Origin: an uncultured Clostridia bacterium
GTDB lineage: Bacteria > Bacillota > Clostridia > Christensenellales > UBA1242
DNA length: 64,000 nt
Direction of reading: 5' to 3'
NCBI GenBank assembly: GCA_944349375.1
Contig: CALVMV010000005.1
Location: 1-64,000, forward strand
Notes under the pieces: generated by a model
What the model saw: only the letters and a program-made list of their open reading frames with translations
What the model was told of the DNA's origin: nothing
Database searches by the model: none
Shown here: one piece after another, positions 31,242 to 39,170 of the stretch
Numbering within the stretch: position 1 is the stretch's first letter
How the letters are laid out: every line of letters starts with the position of its first letter
Position numbers and translations under genes: made by a program

Positions 31242-31787
31242 ATGAAAATAATAGCAAGAGAAGAGAAAGTGAGAACTGGAGAAAAGATATTATTATTTAG
31301 CCCTACAATCGATGACGCACAACAATTGGCAGATCATGCCAACAAAGTTTTTGCCGAAACAAAATTTTTGTCTGTTGGTCCAGAAGATGGGCAAAAAACT
31401 GCTGAACACGAAATTAAATGGATTGAGAGTGTGGATAAAGCAGAGCGTTCTCTTATAATTACAGGAAAAATCAACAATCAAATTGTTGCGATTGGAAACC
31501 TTTCTGCAAAATCTAATCAAAGGTTTCAACATAGATGTGGCTTGGGAATCTCAATACAAAAAGATTTTTGGGGAAAAGGTATTGGCACAATAATTATGAA
31601 ATTATTACTTGATTATGCGAAAAAACTTGATTTTGAGATTGCTGAACTCAGTGTTGTTAAAGATAATGTTGCTGCCTATTACCTATACAAAAAACTTGGA
31701 TTTGAAGAGTATGGAATATTTAAAAAGGCGCTTCGCTATCAAGATGGAACTTATGCGGATTTAATATACATGATAAAAGAGCTTTAA
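31242..31787 (+). CDS. GNAT family N-acetyltransferase, RimJ/RimL-like
   Basis: A 181-residue GNAT protein. Motif A reads GLGISIQKDFWGKGIGTIIM (about 100-119), the Q/RxxGxG/A element being FWGKGIG, followed by LSVVKDNVAAYYLYKKLGF and EYGIFKKALRYQDG, typical of the RimJ/RimL and ribosomal-protein acetyltransferase-like group. It starts 2 bases after the first GNAT, with AAGGAG inside its end, so the two are translated together. It differs clearly from the first, so the two are not a recent duplication. Confidence 0.88.
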   Translation: MKIIAREEKVRTGEKILLFSPTIDDAQQLADHANKVFAETKFLSVGPEDGQKTAEHEIKWIESVDKAERSLIITGKINNQIVAIGNLSAKSNQRFQHRCGLGISIQKDFWGKGIGTIIMKLLLDYAKKLDFEIAELSVVKDNVAAYYLYKKLGFEEYGIFKKALRYQDGTYADLIYMIKEL

Positions 31788-31798
31788 GGAGAAATGAG

Positions 31799-32893
31799 AT
31801 GATAAAACCTAATTTTAAAAATTCAATTCTTAATGTCAGTGCGACACTCAGCGAATTTTTAGGAAATAAAAATGAGTTACCTAAAATAAAAAAGCTTGAA
31901 AAAATTTTAAATAAAAATTATAAAAATGTTGTTTATATTTGTTTTGATGGTTTAGGTGTTTATCCTTTAAAACAAAATTTAAAAAGTAATAGTTTTTTAA
32001 GGAAACATATAATAAGGAAAATTACATCAGTTTTCCCTTCAACCACAACAAATGCCACAACAACTTTATACAGTGCAAAATATCCTTCACAACATGGCTT
32101 ATTAGGGTGGAGTCTATATTTTGAAAAATTAAAAAGATGTATTGATATATATTTATCAACTGACAGTTATACCGAAGAAAAAATTAATTCAAAAATTCTT
32201 GATAATTATATGAAATTTGAATATTTCTTTGATAAAAATTTTTCAAGTTACCATGTAACAACAATTTTTCCACCATACATAAAAAGACAAAAAAACAATT
32301 TTGTTTATGAAAATATTGAAGAAATGTTTAATTTTATTCAAAATATTTGTCAAAATAACAAAAAAAACTTTATTTTTTCATACTATGGTGAACCAGATGC
32401 AACTATGCATAAATACGGAGTTACAAGTAAAGAGGCTAAAGAAAAAATTAATTTGATAAACAATTATATTCAAAACTTGGCAGATTGCCTTAAAGATACA
32501 TTAATCATTATAACTCCAGACCATGGACAAACAGATATTAAAGAATATATTAAATTATATGAAGATGAAAAATTAATGAATACTTTAAATGCTCCACCAT
32601 ACCTTGAAGCACGAGCCGTTTCATTTAGAATAAAAAATGAAAACGAATTTTTGAGAGAAATAAAAAAATATAAAAAAGATGCAAGATTATATAAAGTTGA
32701 AAAATTAATTAAAAATAATTATTTTGGAGTTAAAACAGAAAAATTAAAAATATTAGGTGATTATATTTTAATCATGAAAAATAATTATAAACAGTTTGTT
32801 TTAGGAAAAAACAAAACTTTATTTAAAGGGCATCATACTGCTCTCACTAGAAGAGAAATGATTTTGCCACTTATTGTAATTGAAAAAGAATAA
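31799..32893 (+). CDS. Alkaline phosphatase-fold phosphodiesterase
   Basis: A 364-residue protein of the type I phosphodiesterase/nucleotide pyrophosphatase family (alkaline phosphatase superfamily). The first metal Asp is in YICFDGLGVYPL (about 45), the nucleophile Thr is in FPSTTTNATTTLYSAKYPSQHGLLGW, and late ligands are in SYYGEPDATMHKYG and IIITPDHGQTD. There is no signal peptide, so it is likely cytoplasmic, unlike most ENPP enzymes. It follows the GNATs by 11 bases with AAGGAG. It probably hydrolyses a nucleotide-type diester in the same pathway, but the substrate is unknown. Confidence 0.88.
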   Translation: MIKPNFKNSILNVSATLSEFLGNKNELPKIKKLEKILNKNYKNVVYICFDGLGVYPLKQNLKSNSFLRKHIIRKITSVFPSTTTNATTTLYSAKYPSQHGLLGWSLYFEKLKRCIDIYLSTDSYTEEKINSKILDNYMKFEYFFDKNFSSYHVTTIFPPYIKRQKNNFVYENIEEMFNFIQNICQNNKKNFIFSYYGEPDATMHKYGVTSKEAKEKINLINNYIQNLADCLKDTLIIITPDHGQTDIKEYIKLYEDEKLMNTLNAPPYLEARAVSFRIKNENEFLREIKKYKKDARLYKVEKLIKNNYFGVKTEKLKILGDYILIMKNNYKQFVLGKNKTLFKGHHTALTRREMILPLIVIEKE

Positions 32894-32908
32894 AAAGGAG
32901 AAAATAAA

Positions 32909-33412
32909 ATGGAAAAGGAAAACAATACAAAAAAATATTACGCAGCAGGAATTATTGCTGAAAATTTTATTGAAGAACTTATAATTAGTATAAATTTTAA
33001 AAGGATACACAAAAACATTGAAATTTTTAAAGATATTGATTTATCATTAGAATTTGGTTTGTTAATTAAAGATATTTTGCTAGCAGAATTTACTGAACAA
33101 CAAATTTACACAATGGCAGAGATACTTAAAAATGGATTTACAACTATATACCTACCTTTTGGATCAAATAGAGATAGAACGTCAGAATATTGCAAAGTAT
33201 TAAAGCAAATAGAGAATGTTATTTGGATTAAATTAAATGATGAAACTGTAAAGGCTCAGTTTATCGCAGAAGAAACAAAAGATAACTCTTTTGAACTCTT
33301 ATATAAGATTAGTCCAGACAAATTTTTTAACACTGCAAGAGATTTGTTGAACTCAATTGTTGGGGATCCTACTGCACAAAAAATCGAAAATGCAATAAAC
33401 AATGAATTATAA
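32909..33412 (+). CDS. Hypothetical protein, last gene of the tRNA-Lys island
   Basis: A 167-residue protein with no family that I recognise. It starts AAGIIAENFIEELIIS and contains TTIYLPFGSNRDRTSEYCKVLKQIENVIWIKL, a mixed alpha/beta pattern without membrane segments or an obvious catalytic motif. It follows the phosphodiesterase by 15 bases with AAGGAG, so it is part of the same operon. The operon ends at the terminator 33513-33541. Confidence 0.7.
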   Translation: MEKENNTKKYYAAGIIAENFIEELIISINFKRIHKNIEIFKDIDLSLEFGLLIKDILLAEFTEQQIYTMAEILKNGFTTIYLPFGSNRDRTSEYCKVLKQIENVIWIKLNDETVKAQFIAEETKDNSFELLYKISPDKFFNTARDLLNSIVGDPTAQKIENAINNEL

Positions 33413-33512
33413 TAAGAATACTTGATAATACATCTTGTTTGTGAGAAAGAACAAAATTTAAAACAAATGAAAAATTGTGGGAAATGTCTTAAAAAAGATT
33501 AAATTTATTATT

Positions 33513-33541
33513 AAAAAAAGACCTTAAGTGAGGTCTTTTTT
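33513..33541 (+). terminator. Terminator of the island operon
   Basis: AAAAAGACCT and AGGTCTTTTT pair around TAAGTG, followed by T that abuts the CCA of tRNA-Lys. The terminator next to the displaced tRNA fragment at 30121-30153 abuts it in the same way. Confidence 0.88.
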
Positions 33542-33616
33542 GGTGGACTGCCGGGGGCTCGAACCCCGGACCCTCTGATTAAGAGTCAGATGCTCTGCCA
33601 ACTGAGCTAGCAGTCC
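33541..33616 (-). tRNA. tRNA-Lys (anticodon CUU)
   Basis: The minus strand gives acceptor GGACTGC/GCAGTCC, D-arm GCTC..GAGC, anticodon stem TCTGA/TCAGA with loop CTCTTAA, T-arm CCGGG-GTTCGAG-CCCCGG region, discriminator A and encoded CCA. The anticodon CTT reads AAG. A second copy of its 3' half lies at 30153-30197, making this gene the likely insertion site of the island to its left. Confidence 0.95.
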
Positions 33617-33735
33617 AAGTTACTAATTAATTGTTTTGAGTTTTTAATTGTTAGCAACAAATCGCTAATTAAATTAGCTTTTACTTTTGCACAACGATAA
33701 TTATAAACAAATTGTTTTTATTTGTCAACAATTTA

Positions 33736-33909
33736 TTATTCATTTAATTTTATTTCTCCATAAATATTTTCAAATTCTTTTACATGCTTTTTTATTAATT
33801 GTTCAATTTCTTTATTTTTTGTTCTTCCATAATATGTTGAAATATATTGCATTTTATTTAATAGTGTAGGCGAAGTTCTTAATGTAAAGCGTGAATAATC
33901 TTTTTTCAT
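33736..33909 (-). CDS. Small Arc-like ribbon-helix-helix protein
   Basis: A 57-residue protein. It begins MKKDYSRFTLRTSPTLLNKM, a beta strand followed by helix, then ISTYYGRTKNKEIEQLIKKHVKEFE. That is the Arc/MetJ ribbon-helix-helix layout (strand RFTLR, helix, turn GRTKNKEI, helix). These proteins bind operators as dimers and often act as antitoxins or transposon regulators. AAAGGAG lies 8 bases before the ATG. It stands alone next to tRNA-Lys, so it may be a leftover of mobile DNA. The 349-base gap 33617-33965 otherwise holds nothing that I can identify. Confidence 0.75.
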   Translation of the reverse strand: MKKDYSRFTLRTSPTLLNKMQYISTYYGRTKNKEIEQLIKKHVKEFENIYGEIKLNE

Positions 33910-33995
33910 TTTGTCATCTCCTTTTATTATGCAATTTTAATATATATTTTTTTTAAATTATTAAAGTTGCGTGTTTTCTACCAAATTAATTTTCT

Positions 33996-34023
33996 TTGTG
34001 TTTTTTCTTTTTTTGAGTATAAT
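33996..34023 (+). promoter_or_regulatory. rsmD promoter, predicted leaderless
   Basis: TTGTGT (33996-34001), 16-base spacer, TATAAT (34018-34023), then six bases to the ATG at 34030. No ribosome site. Confidence 0.65.
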
Positions 34024-34029
34024 AATTAC

Positions 34030-34572
34030 ATGAGAGTAACAGCTGGTAAATTTAAAGGAAGAAATTTAATTGAAAATAAGTATGCACATATTAGGCCAAC
34101 TGCAGATGTTGTGAAACAAGCTATTTTTAACAAACTAAATTTTATTATTGAAAATAGTGTTGTTTTAGACTTGTTTGCAGGAACAGGGGCTTTAGGCATA
34201 GAAGCTTTAAGCAGAGGAGCAAAAGAAGTCCTTTTTGTAGATAAAGATTTTCGTTCTGTTGCTCTTGTTAAACAAAATTTGTTTGCTCTTGGAGAAACTG
34301 CAGAAGTCATAAGAGGGGACTATTTAAATGCGATAAAATTTTTCAAATCACAAAATAAAAAATTTGATGTTATTCTTTTAGATCCACCTTATAGAAGTGG
34401 TGTTTATGAAGATTGTTTAAAAGCGATATCAAGTTATGATATTTTGAGTAATGAAGGAATTATTGTTTGTGAACAAGACAAAAAATTGAATTTCGATTTT
34501 TCGCCTTTCGTCGTTGAATCTGAAAAAATTTACGGGATAAAAAAAGTTGTATATTTAAAGAAAAATATTTAA
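34030..34572 (+). CDS. rsmD: 16S rRNA (guanine966-N2)-methyltransferase RsmD
   Basis: A 180-residue SAM-dependent methyltransferase that modifies G966 of 16S rRNA. The start MRVTAGKFKGRNL is typical, as are the SAM motif LDLFAGTGALGIEALSRGA (about 50-68) and the catalytic DPPYRSG (about 117-123). The ATG at 34030 is used because it gives this standard start; the longer frame reads through the promoter. The -10 box ends six bases before it, so the mRNA should be leaderless. coaD, often its partner, is not next to it. Confidence 0.95.
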   Translation: MRVTAGKFKGRNLIENKYAHIRPTADVVKQAIFNKLNFIIENSVVLDLFAGTGALGIEALSRGAKEVLFVDKDFRSVALVKQNLFALGETAEVIRGDYLNAIKFFKSQNKKFDVILLDPPYRSGVYEDCLKAISSYDILSNEGIIVCEQDKKLNFDFSPFVVESEKIYGIKKVVYLKKNI

Positions 34573-34652
34573 ACTTTGTGCATATTTTATATAAAATCTT
34601 TTGAAAAAAAATCTTATTATGATATAATTTTAAAAAATTATTGGGTGGTGTT

Positions 34653-35384
34653 ATGGAAAATATTTTTGATTCTTGGTTAGTTTGTCAACCTATCGCACAT
34701 AGGGGATTACATGATAAAGAGATTCCAGAAAATTCGTTACCAGCATTTGAAAATGCTATTAACAACGGGTACGCTATAGAATTAGATGTTCAAATGATTG
34801 CAGATGGAACACTTGTAGTTTTTCATGATGAATCTTTATCTAGGGTAACTAACAATGATGGATATTTAAAGTTTTTAAACAAATCAGACCTTGAAATTTT
34901 AACTTTAAAGGGTTCAAAAGAAAAGATCCCTACATTTGAAGAAACATTAAAATTCATTAATGGCAGAACACCTATTCTTATTGAAATTAAAAATAAGAGT
35001 AAAGTTGGAGATTTGGAGAAAAAAGTTATTGAATTATTAAAAGATTATAAGGGAGAGTATGCTGTAGAATCTTTTAATCCTTATGTTCTTCAATATTTTG
35101 AAAAACACGCTCCTAATATTTTAAGGGGGCAACTTGCAGGATATTTGAAAAAAGAGAAGTTGCCTTTTTTTCAAAAATTTGCATTGAAAAGAATGCTTTT
35201 AAACAAGCATATTTCAAAACCTAACTTTATAGCTTATGAAGCAAAAGCTTTGCCAAATAGGTTTGTTAGAAAATTTAAAAATTTACCACTTATTGCATGG
35301 ACTGTTAAAAGTCAAAACGAATATTTAAAAGTGGTAAAATATTGTGATAATGTAATTTTTGAAGATTTTGAACCAAAAATTTAA
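34653..35384 (+). CDS. Glycerophosphodiester phosphodiesterase
   Basis: A 243-residue cytoplasmic GDPD of the UgpQ/GlpQ TIM-barrel family, splitting glycerophosphodiesters into glycerol 3-phosphate and an alcohol. It has [22 protein letters not shown] at the N-terminus (catalytic His), the metal Glu/Asp in [25 protein letters not shown], and LIEIKNKSK. The ATG at 34653 has GGGTGG 6 bases upstream. No signal peptide is present. It is followed by the terminator at 35398-35424. Confidence 0.92.
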   Translation: MENIFDSWLVCQPIAHRGLHDKEIPENSLPAFENAINNGYAIELDVQMIADGTLVVFHDESLSRVTNNDGYLKFLNKSDLEILTLKGSKEKIPTFEETLKFINGRTPILIEIKNKSKVGDLEKKVIELLKDYKGEYAVESFNPYVLQYFEKHAPNILRGQLAGYLKKEKLPFFQKFALKRMLLNKHISKPNFIAYEAKALPNRFVRKFKNLPLIAWTVKSQNEYLKVVKYCDNVIFEDFEPKI

Positions 35385-35397
35385 TATGCTTAATAAG

Positions 35398-35424
35398 AAA
35401 CAGGGCTTAAAGCCTTGTTTTTTT
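35398..35424 (+). terminator. Terminator after the phosphodiesterase gene
   Basis: AACAGGGCT and AGCCTTGTT pair around TAA with one G-T pair, then seven T. Confidence 0.85.
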
Positions 35425-35433
35425 AATAAAAGT

Positions 35434-35462
35434 TTGCTTTTATTAGATTTTTTATTTATAAT
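35434..35462 (+). promoter_or_regulatory. lepA promoter, predicted leaderless
   Basis: TTGCTT (35434-35439), 17-base spacer, TATAAT (35457-35462), then seven bases to the ATG at 35470. No ribosome site. Confidence 0.7.
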
Positions 35463-35469
35463 CTTTGTT

Positions 35470-37278
35470 ATGGATAGAAAAAGTAAAATTAGAAATTTTT
35501 GTATTGTTGCTCATATTGACCATGGCAAAAGTACATTAGCAGATAGGTTGATAGAAAAAACAGGGACTTTAGAAAAAAGAGATATGCAAAATCAACTTCT
35601 TGATAGCATGGAACTTGAAAGAGAAAAAGGAATTACTATAAAATTAACACCTACTAGGATGATTTATAATTTTGAAGGGGAAGACTATGAACTTAATCTT
35701 ATAGATACTCCTGGACATGTAGATTTTACTTATGAAGTTTCTCGTTCTTTGGCTGCTTGTGAAGGGGCTATTCTTATTGTTGATGCTTCACAAGGGGTTG
35801 AAGCGCAAACTCTTGCAAATGCGTATTTAGCAATAGATAACAATTTGGAAATTTTACCTGTTATAAACAAAATTGATCTGCCTAGTGCAAGACCTGAAGA
35901 AGTAAAAAAGGAGATAGAAGATGTTGTTGGTATTCCAGCAATGCATGCTCCTTGTATTTCTGCAAAAGATGGAACAAACATAGATAAAGTTTTAGAAATG
36001 ATTGTAAAAGAATTCCCAGCTCCCAAAGGCGATGAAAATGCAAAATTGAAGTGTTTAATATTTGATAGTTATTATGATAATTTTAAAGGAGCTATTTGTT
36101 TAATTAGAGTTTTTGATGGAACAGTAAAAGTGGGCGATAAAATTAAAATGATGCAAACTGGTAAAACTTTTGATGTAAATGAAGTTGGTATTTTTGTTCC
36201 TTATCCAAAAGCGATAGATAAACTTCAAGCTGGAGATGTGGGGTATCTTGCTTGTTCTATTAAAACAATTCAAGATGTCTCAGTTGGGGATACAATTACA
36301 AGTGCTATTGAACCTATTGATCAGCCACTGCCCGGATATAAAAAAGTTCAGCCCGTAGTATTTTGTGGTATTTTTCCTGCTGACGGCTCAAAATATCAAG
36401 AGTTAAAAGATGCTTTAGAGAAATTAAAACTTAATGATGCCTCATTACAATTTGAGCCAGAAGTTTCGCAGGCATTAGGATTTGGTTTTAGATGTGGCTT
36501 TTTAGGGCTACTTCATTTAGAGATTATTTCGGAAAGAATAGAGCGTGAATTTAATTTAGAAATAATCACTACAGCACCTGGTGTTTATTATCTTGTTCAC
36601 AAAACAAATGGAGAAGTGCTAAAGTTGTCTAATCCATCGTCTTTGCCAAATGCTGTTGAAATTGATTATATAGAAGAACCTTATGTTAAAGCAAATATCT
36701 TTGCTCCACCAGAATATGTTGGGGCAATTATGGAGCTTTGTCAAGATAAGAGGGGAATATATCAAGGGCTAGTTTATCTTGAGGAAAAGAGAGTTAGGGT
36801 TGATTATAAATTGCCTTTAGGCGAGATTATTTATGACTTTTTCGATAGTTTAAAATCTAGAACAAAAGGATACGCAAGTTTTGATTATGAAATGTCTGGA
36901 TTTGAAAGAAGCGACCTTGTTAAAGTGGATATTCTTTTGAATGGCGAAAAATGTGATGCTTTATCTATAATCGTTCATAAAGATAAGGCTTATTCAAGAG
37001 GAAGAATTCTTACAGAAAAATTGAAGAAAATTATTCCTAGACAACTTTTTGAAGTGCCTATTCAAGCTGCGATTGGAAATAAAGTTATTGCAAGAGAAAC
37101 TGTTTCTGCAATGAGAAAAGATGTTTTAGCAAAATGTTATGGTGGAGATATAACTAGAAAACGCAAACTTCTTGAAAAACAAAAAGAAGGGAAGAAAAGA
37201 ATGAGAAAAATTGGTTCTGTTGAAATTCCTTCTGAAGCTTTCATGTCAATTCTTAAACTTGATGATGGAGATAATTAA
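35470..37278 (+). CDS. lepA: Elongation factor 4 (LepA)
   Basis: A 602-residue translational GTPase that acts on ribosomes during initiation or back-translocation. G1 AHIDHGKST near residue 15, G2/G3 region DTPGHVDF, G4 NKIDLP, then the EF-Tu-like and EF-G-like domains and the LepA-specific C-terminal domain ([34 protein letters not shown]... in short pieces). The start [26 protein letters not shown] is standard. The -10 box ends seven bases before the ATG. It overlaps the HemW-like gene by 1 base, a common pair in Bacillota. Confidence 0.97.
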   Translation: MDRKSKIRNFCIVAHIDHGKSTLADRLIEKTGTLEKRDMQNQLLDSMELEREKGITIKLTPTRMIYNFEGEDYELNLIDTPGHVDFTYEVSRSLAACEGAILIVDASQGVEAQTLANAYLAIDNNLEILPVINKIDLPSARPEEVKKEIEDVVGIPAMHAPCISAKDGTNIDKVLEMIVKEFPAPKGDENAKLKCLIFDSYYDNFKGAICLIRVFDGTVKVGDKIKMMQTGKTFDVNEVGIFVPYPKAIDKLQAGDVGYLACSIKTIQDVSVGDTITSAIEPIDQPLPGYKKVQPVVFCGIFPADGSKYQELKDALEKLKLNDASLQFEPEVSQALGFGFRCGFLGLLHLEIISERIEREFNLEIITTAPGVYYLVHKTNGEVLKLSNPSSLPNAVEIDYIEEPYVKANIFAPPEYVGAIMELCQDKRGIYQGLVYLEEKRVRVDYKLPLGEIIYDFFDSLKSRTKGYASFDYEMSGFERSDLVKVDILLNGEKCDALSIIVHKDKAYSRGRILTEKLKKIIPRQLFEVPIQAAIGNKVIARETVSAMRKDVLAKCYGGDITRKRKLLEKQKEGKKRMRKIGSVEIPSEAFMSILKLDDGDN

Positions 37279-38372
37279 TGGACTGCTCTATTTATGTTCA
37301 TATTCCTTTTTGTGAGAGCAAATGCTTTTATTGTGCGTTTGCTTCTTTTTCGAATATTGAAAACGAGCAAAAAAAATATTTTGAAAATTTAGAAAAAGAG
37401 ATTAAAAGAGATAAACACACAGCAAATATAAAAAGTATTTATATAGGAGGGGGGACTCCAAGCTTTGTTGATTGTAATTACATAAAAAAGATTTTGGATT
37501 TATTAATGAAAAAATATGACGTAGACAAAAATGCAGAAATAACTATTGAAGTAAACCCTAATTCTATTAATGAAAGCAAATTAACTTTTTATAAAAAAAT
37601 TGGAATAAATAGATTATCAATAGGTGTTCAATCTTTAAACAATTTACAACTAAAAAGAATTGGAAGATTACATAATAAAAAACAAGCTATAAATTGTATT
37701 AAACTAGCAAAAAAAGTAGGATTTAAAAATATAAGTTGCGACTTATTATTGGGGTTAGAAAAGGAAAATTTTTGGCTATTAAAAAAATCTTTGAGACCAT
37801 TGATGAAAAATGTAACTCACTTATCATGTTATATGCTTCAAGTAGAAGATAATACAAAGTTAAAAGATTTAATTGAAAAAAAACAAATCATACTTCCAAA
37901 TGAAGATGAAGTTGTAAATGATTATCAACGCGTTATAAAATACTTAAATAAGCATGGTTTTAAGCAATATGAAATTTCTAATTTTGCTAAAGAAGGTTTT
38001 GAATGCAAACATAATTTAAATTATTGGGCAAGAGGGAATTATTTAGGTTTTGGCTTGGCTGCACACTCATTTGTTGGTAATAAAAGATGGGCTAATGCAA
38101 AAACTTTTGATAACTATTATAAGGGAATAAAAGAGTTAGAAGAAGTATTAACAAAACAGCAAATTATTGAAGAAATTATAATGCTTGGTTTAAGATGTGA
38201 TTTAGGAGTTGATTTAGATAAATTAAAAAAATTGGGCTATGATATCCAAAAAAATCCCAATTTTAATTATTTGTTAGAAAACAATATTTTAGTAAAAAAT
38301 AAAAATATAATAAATCTTTTGCCTAAGTATTATGGTGTAAGCAATATGATTATCGAAAAACTTTTAAATTAA
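37278..38372 (+). CDS. hemW: HemW-like radical SAM protein
   Basis: A 364-residue radical SAM protein of the coproporphyrinogen III oxidase-like/HemW group, linked to heme handling. The cluster motif CxxxCxxC is Cys12, Cys16, Cys19, followed by IYIGGGTPS, ITIEVNPNSI and NRLSIGVQSL. The C-terminal HemN_C region is present (ARGNYLGFGLAAHSF). The ATG overlaps the lepA stop by one base. lepA-hemW is conserved in Bacillota; whether this organism uses heme at all is not shown here. Confidence 0.93.
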   Translation: MDCSIYVHIPFCESKCFYCAFASFSNIENEQKKYFENLEKEIKRDKHTANIKSIYIGGGTPSFVDCNYIKKILDLLMKKYDVDKNAEITIEVNPNSINESKLTFYKKIGINRLSIGVQSLNNLQLKRIGRLHNKKQAINCIKLAKKVGFKNISCDLLLGLEKENFWLLKKSLRPLMKNVTHLSCYMLQVEDNTKLKDLIEKKQIILPNEDEVVNDYQRVIKYLNKHGFKQYEISNFAKEGFECKHNLNYWARGNYLGFGLAAHSFVGNKRWANAKTFDNYYKGIKELEEVLTKQQIIEEIIMLGLRCDLGVDLDKLKKLGYDIQKNPNFNYLLENNILVKNKNIINLLPKYYGVSNMIIEKLLN

Positions 38373-38734
38373 TCTTTTTGAGTCTGTATTGACAAAAAAT
38401 CTTCAAGTTTTTCAGTTAATAATTTCTTTAACCTAGTATATGCTATTTGGCTATGTTGAAAGTTTCTAAACATTTTTGCTAAAATATCATAAATTTCTGC
38501 GACTTGTTTTTTCGTAAAATTATTTTCTTTCAAAATTAAAATTCCATTCTTCAACATAAAATAATTTTTATCAAGTTGCTCTGCAAAAGTTTTTAATTTT
38601 TCATTATTTTTATTATTTTTATTTGTTATAAAATTTTCGTAAATTTCTTGCTTTGACAATTCTTTTTTGCTTGGTTTATCCATTTCTGCAACTGCCTTTG
38701 CGTGTTTTATTGCTACTTCTTCTTCAAATGACAT
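38369..38734 (-). CDS. Hypothetical helical protein
   Basis: A 121-residue protein, mainly helical and rich in Lys, Asn and Glu, of no recognised family. It starts MSFEEEVAIKHAKAVAEMDKPSKKE and contains NFTKKQVAEIYDILAKMFRNF. It has no membrane segment. The ATG at 38734 has AAGGAAGG 7 bases upstream. The gene is convergent with hemW and overlaps its stop by 4 bases. Confidence 0.65.
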   Translation of the reverse strand: MSFEEEVAIKHAKAVAEMDKPSKKELSKQEIYENFITNKNNKNNEKLKTFAEQLDKNYFMLKNGILILKENNFTKKQVAEIYDILAKMFRNFQHSQIAYTRLKKLLTEKLEDFLSIQTQKD

Positions 38735-38815
38735 AATTTTCCTTCCTTTTGCTATAAATATTATCACTAAAACAAATATCAGTCAATAGAGAAATTAAAA
38801 AAAATAAAAAAATAG

Positions 38816-38844
38816 TTGATTTTTTTTGTAATATATGGTAGAAT
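38816..38844 (+). promoter_or_regulatory. Promoter of the ylxM-ffh operon
   Basis: TTGATT (38816-38821), 17-base spacer, TAGAAT (38839-38844), 38 bases before the ylxM ATG. Confidence 0.75.
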
Positions 38845-38882
38845 GTTGAATGTAAAGTTAAAGTGCTTTACAAAGAGGTTTC

Positions 38883-39170
38883 ATGAAAGTTGAAGAACAA
38901 TTATATTACTCAGAACTTTTTGATGCTTACAAGCCATTATTAACGCAATCTCAATGTAATGTTATTGAAGATTATTTAAATGGCAATTTAACCGTTAGTG
39001 AAATTGCAGAAAACCATTCTATCACAAGGCAAGCGGTTAAAGACATGGTCAACAAATCTTTAAAAAAACTTGAAGGGTGCGAAAGGAAACTTCACTTTGC
39101 AGAAAAAATTGATATACTCGAGAAAAAGATTGAGGTTTTAGAAAAGCAAATTAAGAAAGGAGACTTTTAA
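38883..39170 (+). CDS. ylxM: YlxM family helix-turn-helix protein
   Basis: A 95-residue protein of the YlxM/p13 family, a small HTH protein usually next to ffh and thought to act with the signal recognition particle. It shows the sigma-region-4-like LTVSEIAENHSITRQAVKDMVNKSLKKLEG and a C-terminal coiled coil (EKKIEVLEKQIKK). It overlaps the ffh start by one base. Length and context are standard. Confidence 0.9.
   Translation: MKVEEQLYYSELFDAYKPLLTQSQCNVIEDYLNGNLTVSEIAENHSITRQAVKDMVNKSLKKLEGCERKLHFAEKIDILEKKIEVLEKQIKKGDF

Larger units (their letters stand above)
30198..33586. mobile_element. 3.4-kb island inserted at tRNA-Lys, without its own recombinase
   Basis: The segment lies between the displaced tRNA-Lys 3' half and the anticodon loop of the intact tRNA-Lys. 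It carries an attenuated promoter, two GNAT genes, a phosphodiesterase and an unknown gene, all on the plus strand. No integrase, excisionase or relaxase is seen, so it is either a remnant or a satellite moved by an enzyme in trans. The boundaries are taken from where the two repeats diverge. Confidence 0.65.
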
